Shown piece after piece: positions 17,885-25,278 of a stretch of DNA of 49,945 nucleotides. The notes beneath the pieces are model-generated. The model did not search any database, was not told the DNA's origin, and worked only from the letters and a program-made list of their open reading frames with translations. Within the stretch, counting starts at the first letter, position 1, and each line of letters starts with the position of its first letter. Origin of the DNA: JABMMZ01 sp044341025 (lineage in GTDB: Bacteria; Bacteroidota; Bacteroidia; NS11-12g; UBA955). The stretch lies in NCBI GenBank assembly GCA_044341025.1, contig JBIISM010000015.1:1-49945 (forward strand), read 5' to 3'. The position numbers and the translations under genes are program-made.

Positions 17885-19516
17885 TTAGTAGCCCATTCCA
17901 CCCATATCAGGTGCGCCGTGGCTATGTGCAGCTTCTTTTTCTTTGATGTCAACCAATGCACACTCGGTGGTTAAGATCATACCAGCTACTGAAGCGGCAT
18001 TTTCTAAAGCCACACGGCTTACTTTGGTAGGGTCGATAACGCCTGAGGCAATTAGGTTTTCGTATTGGTCTGTGCGGGCATTGTAACCGAAATCGTCTTT
18101 GCCTTCTTTCACTTTTTGAACAATGATAGAACCTTCGCCACCAGCGTTTGCAATGATTTGACGCAATGGCTCTTCTAATGCACGTTTAACGATAAGAATA
18201 CCCGTTGCTTCATCTTCGTTTTCGCTCTTCAAGGAATCTAAACCTTCAATTGCACGGATGTAAGCGATACCACCACCAGGAACGATGCCTTCTTCAACCG
18301 CTGCTCTTGTTGCATGCAATGCATCGTCAACACGGTCTTTTTTCTCTTTCATTTCCACTTCACTTGCAGCACCGATGTACAATACAGCTACTCCACCAGC
18401 CAATTTGGCCAATCTTTCTTGTAATTTTTCACGGTCGTAATCGCTGGTAGTGTTTTCGATTTGCGCTTTAATTTGTGCAATTCTACCTTTGATATCTTCT
18501 TTGTTTCCAGCACCACCTACAATGGTTGTGTTGTCTTTGTCGATGGTAATGCTTTCAGCTCTACCCAAATCTTCCATGGTAGCGTCTTCCAATTTTCTGC
18601 CTTGGTCTTCGCTGATAACCGTTCCGCCAGTTAAGATTGCAATGTCTTGCAACATTTCTTTTCTTCTGTCGCCAAATCCTGGAGCTTTCACTGCAGAGAT
18701 TTTTAATGAACCTCTGATTTTGTTTACCACCAAAGTAGCCAATGCTTCACCTTCAACTTCTTCGCTGATGATCAACAAAGGTTTTCCAGTTTGAACCACT
18801 TTCTCCAATATTGGCAACAGGTCTTTCATGCTGCTTACTTTTTTGTCGTAGATTAAAATGTAGGCAGATTCTAAATCAGCAATCATCTTTTCTGCGTTGG
18901 TTACGAAGTATGGAGATTGGTAACCTCTGTCGAATTGCATACCTTCAACTACCTCAACAGTGGTGTCAGTACCTTTCGCTTCTTCAACGGTGATAACACC
19001 ATCTTTTCCAACTTTCTGCATAGCCTCAGCAATCAATTTACCGATTGCAGAATCGTTGTTTGCAGAAATTGTAGCAACTTGTTCAATTTTGTTGTTGTCG
19101 TCTCCAATTTCTCTTGAAAGGGCTTTTAAAGACTCAACAGTTTTAATCACTGCTTTGTCAATACCACGCTTCAAATCCATAGGGTTGGCACCTGCAGCTA
19201 CATTTTTCAGACCAGTAGTTACGATGCTTTGAGCCAATACAGTTGCAGTTGTGGTGCCATCACCTGCCAAATCAGCAGTTTTGCTTGCCACTTCTTTCAC
19301 CATTTGTGCACCCATGTTTTCGATTTCGTTTTCTAATTCGATTTCTTTAGCTACAGACACACCATCTTTGGTGATTACTGGAGAGCCGTATTTTTTGCCG
19401 ATAACAACATTTCTGCCTTTCGGACCCAAAGTTACTTTAACTGCATTTGCTAATGCATCAACGCCGCGCTTTAAACCTTCGCGTGCTTCAATATTAAAAT
19501 GAATTGATTTTGCCAT
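17885..19516 (-). CDS. groL: 60 kDa chaperonin GroEL
   Basis: Group I chaperonin, 543 aa, forming the double-ring ATP-driven folding chamber with GroES. Conserved segments include VTLGPKGRNVV, the ATP-binding AGDGTTTATVLAQ, KAPGFGDRRKEMLQDIA and GGVAVLYIGAASEVEMKEKKD. The C-terminus ends MGGMGY, a short GGM-type tail. It lies 38 bp downstream of groES on the same strand and ends in a strong terminator. Confidence 0.99.
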   Translation of the reverse strand: MAKSIHFNIEAREGLKRGVDALANAVKVTLGPKGRNVVIGKKYGSPVITKDGVSVAKEIELENEIENMGAQMVKEVASKTADLAGDGTTTATVLAQSIVTTGLKNVAAGANPMDLKRGIDKAVIKTVESLKALSREIGDDNNKIEQVATISANNDSAIGKLIAEAMQKVGKDGVITVEEAKGTDTTVEVVEGMQFDRGYQSPYFVTNAEKMIADLESAYILIYDKKVSSMKDLLPILEKVVQTGKPLLIISEEVEGEALATLVVNKIRGSLKISAVKAPGFGDRRKEMLQDIAILTGGTVISEDQGRKLEDATMEDLGRAESITIDKDNTTIVGGAGNKEDIKGRIAQIKAQIENTTSDYDREKLQERLAKLAGGVAVLYIGAASEVEMKEKKDRVDDALHATRAAVEEGIVPGGGIAYIRAIEGLDSLKSENEDEATGILIVKRALEEPLRQIIANAGGEGSIIVQKVKEGKDDFGYNARTDQYENLIASGVIDPTKVSRVALENAASVAGMILTTECALVDIKEKEAAHSHGAPDMGGMGY

Positions 19517-19554
19517 ATTCTATTTTTGATTTTTTTAAAATTTTAATGATTCAA

Positions 19555-19824
19555 TTAGATGATGGCGAAAATATCTGCTTCGCGCATAATCAAATAGTCT
19601 TTACCTTCCACTGAAATCTCGGTACCAGCATATTTGCCATACAATACAGTGTCTCCAGGTTTGCAAGTCATTGGTTCGTCTTTTTTACCTGTGCCAACTG
19701 CCACGACTGTTCCTCTTTGTGGTTTTTCTTTTGCAGTATCTGGAATGATAATGCCTCCCGCTGTTTTTAGCTCTGCAACTGCAGGCTCAATTAATACTCT
19801 GTCTGCTAATGGTTTAATATTCAT
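19555..19824 (-). CDS. groS: 10 kDa co-chaperonin GroES
   Basis: 89-aa lid of the GroEL chamber. The mobile-loop region (KTAGGIIIPDTAKEKPQRGTVVAVG), the YGKYAGTEI segment and the C-terminal YLIMREADIFAII are typical. It is the first gene of the groES-groEL operon. No TAnnTTTG box is seen near its start, unlike most neighbours, so a different sigma factor or regulator may drive it. Confidence 0.99.
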   Translation of the reverse strand: MNIKPLADRVLIEPAVAELKTAGGIIIPDTAKEKPQRGTVVAVGTGKKDEPMTCKPGDTVLYGKYAGTEISVEGKDYLIMREADIFAII

Positions 19825-19865
19825 AACGATTTATTTAGAATTTATATCTCCAAACAATCACGAAC

Positions 19866-19943
19866 CATGCCATTAAAAATATTCTGCCACTATGAGGTAA
19901 AAGTTTGGCAAGATTGGACACCTTGTCAGTTTTTGTGTCAAAG
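19866..19943. promoter_or_regulatory. Cluster of TGNCA words upstream of groES
   Basis: Between groES and the divergent cyanophycinase gene there are five TGNCA words: TGCCA at about 19868 and 19885, TGGCA near 19906, TGTCA near 19925 and 19936. Two small inverted repeats overlap them (GACA-N3-TGTC and GACAC...GTGTC on the minus strand). CIRCE is absent. The cluster could be an operator for heat-shock control; this is inference from position only. Confidence 0.3.
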
Positions 19944-19971
19944 ATGTTAGCAAGCATAGGCGGCATTAACG

Positions 19972-19979
19972 TAAATTTG
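19972..19979 (+). promoter_or_regulatory. -7 box TAAATTTG for cyanophycinase
   Basis: Perfect TAnnTTTG, 22 nt before the cyanophycinase ATG. Confidence 0.6.
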
Positions 19980-20001
19980 CACTTTCATTTACTTAGAATT
20001 C

Positions 20002-20877
20002 ATGCAGCAGTTTGAACCGAAAGGTATTTTAATTCCAGTTGGAGGAGCAGAGGACAAGGGAACCGACCTAGAGTTGGGAATTATCTCAAGAAACAATTTG
20101 AACTTTTTCGAGATGGGCATACTTAGCAGTATTGTCAGTGTTATCGATATGGAAAACCCTAGAATTGAAGTGGTGACAACCGCATCACAAATCCCTGACG
20201 AAGTGGCCATAAACTATCTTGAAGCTTTCGGAAAATTAGGCTGCAACAATGTAGGACACATGAAAATCAGGAACCGCGAGGATGCCATGCAAGAGGAATA
20301 CCTTGAACGCTTAAAATCTTGCGATGCCTTAATGTTTAGCGGCGGAAATCAATTGCGTTTGACTTCAATATTTGGTGGCACCGATTTCTTAGATATTTTG
20401 CACGAACGTTACGAAAACGAACGTTTTACTATAGCCGGAACCAGCGCTGGGGCAATGGCCATGAGCAATACCATGATTTACCATGGCAATGCAAGTGATG
20501 CCCATTTGAAAGGCGAAGTAAAAATAACCACCGGTTTGGCTTTTGTTAAAGATGTCATCATCGATTCGCATTTCAACAAACGTGGACGTTTTGCCCGTCT
20601 TGCACAAGCAGTTGCAGCAAACCCTTCGGCCATTGGCATAGGTTTGGGTGAAGACACTGGTTTGATTATCCGAAACGGATTCGAAATGGAAGCCATTGGC
20701 AGTGGTGCTGTGGTAATTATTGATGGCAGACATATACGCCACAACAATATTGCTGACGTTGAAGAAGGCATGCCAATTTCGGTTGAAAATATCATTGTTC
20801 ATGTGATGGAAAAAGGCAACCAGTACAATTCAAAAACCAAGGTTTTTGAATCGGCGAATGTCAATGTGGTGGAATAA
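20002..20877 (+). CDS. Cyanophycinase-like serine peptidase (S51 family)
   Basis: A 291-aa enzyme of the S51 family. Cyanophycinase cleaves multi-L-arginyl-poly-aspartate to beta-Asp-Arg dipeptides. The nucleophile serine lies in GTSAGAMAMS (about residue 149), with MFSGGNQLRL before it and DSHFNKRGRFARL, which contributes further active-site residues, after it. No signal peptide is seen, so it is cytosolic. Neither cyanophycin synthetase (cphA) nor an isoaspartyl dipeptidase lies nearby, so the true substrate is open. A TAGGG-rich repeat follows the stop by 2 nt. Confidence 0.9.
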   Translation: MQQFEPKGILIPVGGAEDKGTDLELGIISRNNLNFFEMGILSSIVSVIDMENPRIEVVTTASQIPDEVAINYLEAFGKLGCNNVGHMKIRNREDAMQEEYLERLKSCDALMFSGGNQLRLTSIFGGTDFLDILHERYENERFTIAGTSAGAMAMSNTMIYHGNASDAHLKGEVKITTGLAFVKDVIIDSHFNKRGRFARLAQAVAANPSAIGIGLGEDTGLIIRNGFEMEAIGSGAVVIIDGRHIRHNNIADVEEGMPISVENIIVHVMEKGNQYNSKTKVFESANVNVVE

Positions 20878-20879
20878 TA

Positions 20880-20911
20880 CTAGGGGTTAGGGGGTAGGGG
20901 TTAGGGAATAG
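20880..20911. repeat. Telomere-like TAGGG block A
   Basis: A 32-nt run built from TAGGGGT/TAGGGTT-like heptamers, beginning 2 nt after the cyanophycinase stop. Related blocks lie at 23084-23180, 40058-40262, 41081-41270 and 42079-42118. The remaining ~220 bp before mtgA contain no gene. Confidence 0.75.
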
Positions 20912-21162
20912 TTATTGGTTATTCGTTAATTGTTATTGGTCCCAGTAGCAGAGCTCCTTCGTCACACCATTTAGCAGAAACATTTGTTTCACATCTGTTA
21001 CGCCACATGGCAAAGCGCTATGGGATAAATTATTCGTTACTGGTTCCATTGCCCTGCTCAATCCTCCAGTTACTCGCTTTGCTCGTGAGATCACTCCACT
21101 GCATTGCGTTAAGTTGCCCTTGCTGTTACAGTTGATAATTTCCATATTTGAAAGATGATATA

Positions 21163-21170
21163 TACCTTTG
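21163..21170 (+). promoter_or_regulatory. -7 box TACCTTTG immediately before mtgA
   Basis: Perfect TAnnTTTG that ends 4 nt before ATG 21175, implying a leaderless mtgA mRNA. Confidence 0.55.
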
Positions 21171-21174
21171 CCCC

Positions 21175-21921
21175 ATGTTAAGTGCTTGGTTGGCGAAAAT
21201 ATTTGCATGGTCTATCATCTGGAAATGGATTAAACGCATTGTATTGTTTTTTTTCGTTATTAGTATTGGATGGGTTTTGTTGTATAAATTTGTTCCTGTA
21301 CCCCTCACCTTTTTTATGTTGCAACGCTGTGTTGATCAAAAAATGGAAGGTGAAACGGTGCAGTTAAAAAAAGATTGGGTCTCAAGCGATGAGATTTCCA
21401 ATTATGTAGAATTGGCTGTTGTATGTGCTGAGGACCAAAACTACTTGAAGCACAATGGCTTTGACTTTGGAGCGATTCAAAAAGCCATCAAATACAACGA
21501 GAAGATGGAAGACAAAGGGAAATCAAAACGCCGCGGCGCTAGTACCATCAGCCAGCAAACGGCAAAAAATGTCTTTCTATGGCATGGAAGAAGTTGGATA
21601 CGAAAAGGCTTTGAGGTATATTTCACTTTCTTAATTGAAATGTTATGGAGCAAAGAGCGCATTATGGAGGTGTACTTAAATGTGATCGAATTGGGCAATG
21701 GCGTTTATGGCGTTGAGGCGGCCTCTCACGAATTCTTAAATAAATCGGCAGCCAAACTAACAATCAACGATGCGGCTTTAATGGCTGTTGTGTTGCCCAA
21801 TCCTAGAAAATTTTCTATTGCCCACCCAAGTGGATACACGCTAAGACGCCGCGCCTGGTGTGCGCAACAGATGCGCTTCTGGGGTCTGAAACTAGATTAC
21901 GATAAATCAAAAGACGAGTAG
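21175..21921 (+). CDS. mtgA: Monofunctional peptidoglycan glycosyltransferase MtgA
   Basis: A 248-aa GT51 enzyme that polymerises lipid II into glycan strands. It has one N-terminal transmembrane anchor (IVLFFFVISIGWVLLYKF) and the GT51 motifs: AVVCAEDQNYLKHNGFD with the catalytic Glu, RRGASTISQQTAKNVFLW, KERIMEVYLNVIELGNGVYGVEAAS, and ALMAVVLPNPRKFS. No transpeptidase domain follows. I start at ATG 21175 because a -7 box lies directly in front of it. Confidence 0.95.
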   Translation: MLSAWLAKIFAWSIIWKWIKRIVLFFFVISIGWVLLYKFVPVPLTFFMLQRCVDQKMEGETVQLKKDWVSSDEISNYVELAVVCAEDQNYLKHNGFDFGAIQKAIKYNEKMEDKGKSKRRGASTISQQTAKNVFLWHGRSWIRKGFEVYFTFLIEMLWSKERIMEVYLNVIELGNGVYGVEAASHEFLNKSAAKLTINDAALMAVVLPNPRKFSIAHPSGYTLRRRAWCAQQMRFWGLKLDYDKSKDE

Positions 21922-21936
21922 ACAGGGTAGTTTCTA

Positions 21937-22079
21937 CTGCCCCTGATGGCAGCGGCAGCGCCAAGCGTTAATGGCCTTGGGTTTGTTGGCCTTGCAGGGC
22001 GCACGGCAGTAAGCCCATGCAAGCCTTACAAACACAGGACAGGAACAATTGGCCTAAAGCGCACAGCAGGAAATGGCAG
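21937..22079. ncRNA. GC-rich, highly foldable intergenic segment
   Basis: About 140 bp between mtgA and pyrH that is clearly richer in G and C than its surroundings. It contains CTGCC/GGCAG pairs both locally (21937 onward) and as outer ends, a GCGCC/GGCGC pair, and CCAAG/CTTGG. A 69-aa open frame covers it, but the composition is alanine/glycine-biased and not convincing. It could be a structured RNA or a dispersed intergenic element. Confidence 0.35.
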
Positions 22080-22123
22080 ACAAATCAAGATAAATTTCAT
22101 TTTAAACTTTCGTTATAAAATCT

Positions 22124-22131
22124 TACTTTTG
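22124..22131 (+). promoter_or_regulatory. -7 box TACTTTTG for pyrH
   Basis: Perfect TAnnTTTG, 30 nt before the pyrH ATG. Confidence 0.55.
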
Positions 22132-22161
22132 CCCCATCTAATTGAGTCTCAGTAAAATTTC

Positions 22162-22869
22162 ATGAAATACAAACGCATACTACTTAAACTAAGCGGTGAA
22201 GCCCTGATGGGTGAACAGCAATTCGGAATCGACCCAAAGGTTCTTGAGCAATACGCCAACGAAATCAAAGAAACATCTTCTATGGGTGTTGAGGTGGCCG
22301 TGGTAATTGGTGGTGGCAATATTTTCAGAGGTGTGCAAGGGGTTCAAGGTGGTGTGGTTGACAGGGCGCAAGGCGATTACATGGGTATGTTGGCAACCGT
22401 TATAAACGCCATGGCTTTGCAAGGTGCTTTGGAAAAAATCCAAGTTAAAACACGATTGTTATCGGCCATTAAAATGGAGCAAATTTGCGAGCCTTTCATC
22501 AGAAGACGTGCGGTTCGTCACCTAGAAAAAGGCCGTGTGGTAATCTTCGGTGCAGGCACAGGTAATCCTTATTTCACCACCGATACAGCTGCCTCTTTGA
22601 GAGCGGTTGAAATAGAAGCTGATTTAATTTTAAAAGGCACCCGTGTAGACGGTGTGTATACTGCAGACCCTGAGAAAGACAGCGATGCAACCAAATTCGA
22701 AACCATTACATTCAGTGAAGTATACGAGCGCGGTCTAAGCATTATGGACCTAACAGCTATCACTTTATGTCAAGAAAATAAATTGCCAATCTTGGTGTTC
22801 GACATGAACAAAAAAGGCAACTTGAAACGCTTGATGGAAGGCGAAAAGGTTGGGACGTTGGTGCACTAA
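22162..22869 (+). CDS. pyrH: UMP kinase PyrH
   Basis: A 235-aa amino-acid-kinase-fold enzyme that phosphorylates UMP to UDP. Visible motifs are RILLKLSGEALMG, VVIGGGNIFRG, GDYMGMLATVINA, GAGTGNPYFTTDTAA and VDGVYTADPEKD. The length is normal. In many genomes frr follows pyrH; here a repeat-filled intergenic region and a BatA gene follow instead. Confidence 0.98.
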   Translation: MKYKRILLKLSGEALMGEQQFGIDPKVLEQYANEIKETSSMGVEVAVVIGGGNIFRGVQGVQGGVVDRAQGDYMGMLATVINAMALQGALEKIQVKTRLLSAIKMEQICEPFIRRRAVRHLEKGRVVIFGAGTGNPYFTTDTAASLRAVEIEADLILKGTRVDGVYTADPEKDSDATKFETITFSEVYERGLSIMDLTAITLCQENKLPILVFDMNKKGNLKRLMEGEKVGTLVH

Positions 22870-22888
22870 GCTTACGCTTAAGCAAGAG

Positions 22889-22931
22889 CCCTGCACGAGA
22901 GATTGTTCAGAGCAACAATCACCATGCAGGG
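22889..22931. repeat. Two-tier intergenic hairpin after pyrH
   Basis: Outer stem CCCTGCA (22889-22895) / TGCAGGG (22925-22931), inner stem GATTGTT (22901-22907) / AACAATC (22914-22920). Both stems are perfect. No T-run follows, so it is not a standard terminator. Confidence 0.7.
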
Positions 22932-22942
22932 TGAAACAAGAG

Positions 22943-22960
22943 TCCCGATAGCTATCGGGA
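22943..22960. repeat. Perfect 18-bp palindrome
   Basis: TCCCGATAGCTATCGGGA is a perfect palindrome. A near-identical copy (TCCCGATAGCCATCGGGA) is at 41223-41240, inside another intergenic repeat, so this is a dispersed element rather than a local feature. Confidence 0.8.
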
Positions 22961-23050
22961 TGAGGAAGGCAATCGGAGATGCTTCATTGTTTCATTACTT
23001 AATGATATTAAGTCTAATGTAAACAACTACTAGGTCATCTCGCGGTAGGC

Positions 23051-23180
23051 GTTGTTGGCAGGGATACCAACAACATGTTTTAAACTATACCCTAACCCCT
23101 AGATTCATCCCGTAGCGTGACGGAACGCAGTGTTGTCTCTGCTACAGGGACCCTATCCCCTAAAACTATACCCTAAAACT
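23051..23180. repeat. Intergenic repeat region with TAGGG blocks B
   Basis: The 370 bp between pyrH and the BatA gene hold no gene. After the hairpins above come a perfect 8-bp stem GTTGTTGG/CCAACAAC (23051-23074) and two blocks of reverse-oriented TAGGG units (CCCTA form) at 23084-23102 and 23149-23180. An imperfect stem CCCGTAGC/GCTACAGGG lies between them. Confidence 0.7.
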
Positions 23181-23201
23181 TCGGAGTCTTGACGAAGAAG
23201 G

Positions 23202-23233
23202 TTTGCTCCTTGCATTTTCTTCCCCTATCTTTG
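23202..23233 (+). promoter_or_regulatory. Complete promoter TTTG-N20-TATCTTTG
   Basis: A -33 TTTG (23202-23205), a 20-nt spacer and a perfect -7 box (23226-23233). ATG 23242 follows 8 nt later. An in-frame TTG at 23203 lies inside the -33 box and is therefore not the start. Confidence 0.78.
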
Positions 23234-23241
23234 CCTTTAAC

Positions 23242-25278
23242 ATGACTTGGCTGTATCCTTCTTTCTTATGGGCACTGTTTGCTTTGTCTATTCCCATTAT
23301 TATCCATCTGTTTAATTTTAGGCGGTATAAGAAAATCATCTTCCCAAATGTTCGTTTGCTCCAGCAAATTGACCATCAGACCAAAAGTGGAAACAAACTA
23401 AAAAAATACTTAATTCTTGCTGCCCGCCTTTTGGCCATTACATTTTTAGTATTTGCCTTTGCCCAACCCATTATCATCGATTCGAAACAATCAGTAAAAG
23501 GGGGCAAAAAACACATCAGCATTATTTTCGACAACAGTTATAGCATGAACCTTCAAGGCAAGGAAGGTCCTTTGTTGGAAGCAGCCAAAAACCGAGCCCG
23601 CGCCATTGTTAGCAGCGCCAACAATGGTGATGAGTTCAACATCATTACTGCCGACATGGATGCATCGATGTTGCATTTCACCGGTAGGCAAGCCTGTTTG
23701 GAAAACATAGACAAGATAAAAATTAGCAGCAACGCCTATCCTTTGCAAAATTTATTGGCGCTTCAAAACAGCCAATTGTATAAATTTAATGGCGACAAAT
23801 TGGCCTATTGTATTTCTGATTTTCAAGCAAAAAACAGCACACTTTCAAGCAATCCTTTAGACACTTCCATTAAGCAAACATGGGTTAAAATTCCATCTGA
23901 AATAAACAACAATTTAAGTGTTGATACGGCGTATTTGCTATCGCCAATATTACAAGCAAAACAAGCCATAACTTTAATGGCAGTGGTGAGCAATTTTACG
24001 GAGAAAGACATTGAAAACAACACCCTTGAATTGTGGGTAAATGGCAAACCGAAAGGCATTGCGAGCTTGAGCATTAAAGCATTCCAATCGGAAACCGTTT
24101 CTGTTGTTTTTACGGTTGAAACCGGCGGGATTCATCAATGTGAACTGCGCTTGCCTGGCGACAACATCCCCTTGGACGATGTCTTGTATTTTTCATTGCG
24201 CTTAAACCAAGACCACCATGTCAACACCATCAGCTCTGACAACTCTCCATATTTGGATGCGGTGTTTGCAGACAATCCTGGCTTTGTATACAAAAACGAA
24301 AATGCAGGCAGTATTAATTACAGCGCATTTAAACAAAAAGACTTAATTGTTTTGCAAGGCATCAATGGCATTGGAAGTGGTTTGGTTTCTGAGCTTTCAC
24401 AATTTATTCAAAATGGAGGAACAGCCTTGGTTTTTCCCAATAAAAACTTACCATATGGTGGTTTGCAAGACCTGGCAACCGCCTTCAGATTCAGCATTTC
24501 AGAGCAAGCTATCCTTGGTCAAATGCGTGTTAGTGCGATAGACGCAGAACACCCTGTTTTTAAAAATATTTTTGAGAAAAACAACAAGCAACTTGATTTG
24601 CCCTCAGTGGCTAAGTGCTACCAAATACAAAGCGGCTCATCGAATGACTTTATGAAACTGGCCAATGGATCTGCTTTTATTAAAGACATTGGTTTTGGAA
24701 AAGGGCATTTGTTGCTGTGTGCAGTGGCCCTCGATGCGGGTTTCAGTAATTTTCAAAACCATGCCCTCTTCGTGCCAATATGTTTGCGTGCTTCCATGAT
24801 GAATGCCTATAAAAATCCTTTGTATTACAGTTGTGCCGATTTGAACGATATTTACACTGGATTGCCATTTGTACAAGAGTCGGGGGTGCTTTTATTGGGT
24901 AAAAAAACCAGCCTAATTCCTGAAGTTATTAACAGGGACGGGTCGCTATACCTAAACACAAATGGAGAGATTTCGATACCTGGACATTACCAATTGCGGC
25001 TAAAAAACACAGACAGTTCTGTAGCCGATTTATCCTTCAATAATGTGCGAACAGAAAGTGATACACGCAGTTTGAGCAGCGAAGCCTTTGATAAAATTTG
25101 CGAAAATTTTAACATCAATCATTTTGAAGGCAGTGCAGAAAAATTGGGTGCAGAAATAAATAAAATTGAAAAAGGCTTTCCTCTGTGGAAATGGTGCATA
25201 CTTTTTTCTTTGATATGTTTGTTGTTTGAAATACTTTTGATTAGATTTTTTAGGAACAATGTCAAGCTATCTGCTTAA
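23242..25278 (+). CDS. BatA-domain / VWA membrane protein
   Basis: A 678-aa inner-membrane protein. The N-terminal BatA domain (WLYPSFLWALFALSIPIIIHLFNFRR, then a second membrane segment AARLLAITFLVFAFAQPII) is followed by a von Willebrand A-like domain whose MIDAS motif DNSYS in ISIIFDNSYSMNLQG is intact. A long extracytoplasmic region and a C-terminal membrane segment (WCILFSLICLLFEILLIRFF) complete it. BatA relatives were linked to aerotolerance in Bacteroides; the exact function is not known. The last 20 bp overlap the dihydroorotase-like gene. Confidence 0.88.
   Translation: MTWLYPSFLWALFALSIPIIIHLFNFRRYKKIIFPNVRLLQQIDHQTKSGNKLKKYLILAARLLAITFLVFAFAQPIIIDSKQSVKGGKKHISIIFDNSYSMNLQGKEGPLLEAAKNRARAIVSSANNGDEFNIITADMDASMLHFTGRQACLENIDKIKISSNAYPLQNLLALQNSQLYKFNGDKLAYCISDFQAKNSTLSSNPLDTSIKQTWVKIPSEINNNLSVDTAYLLSPILQAKQAITLMAVVSNFTEKDIENNTLELWVNGKPKGIASLSIKAFQSETVSVVFTVETGGIHQCELRLPGDNIPLDDVLYFSLRLNQDHHVNTISSDNSPYLDAVFADNPGFVYKNENAGSINYSAFKQKDLIVLQGINGIGSGLVSELSQFIQNGGTALVFPNKNLPYGGLQDLATAFRFSISEQAILGQMRVSAIDAEHPVFKNIFEKNNKQLDLPSVAKCYQIQSGSSNDFMKLANGSAFIKDIGFGKGHLLLCAVALDAGFSNFQNHALFVPICLRASMMNAYKNPLYYSCADLNDIYTGLPFVQESGVLLLGKKTSLIPEVINRDGSLYLNTNGEISIPGHYQLRLKNTDSSVADLSFNNVRTESDTRSLSSEAFDKICENFNINHFEGSAEKLGAEINKIEKGFPLWKWCILFSLICLLFEILLIRFFRNNVKLSA

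Noticed and set aside
19825..20001. CIRCE/HrcA operator before groES
   Set aside because: No TTAGCACTC-N9-GAGTGCTAA or near match is present on either strand.
20880..20911. True telomere or linear replicon end
   Set aside because: The blocks are short, internal, in both orientations and at several intergenic sites, with normal genes on both sides.
21946..22155. 69-codon frame over the GC-rich segment before pyrH
   Set aside because: It tracks the folded GC-rich element and has low-complexity content; the final part enters the pyrH promoter region.
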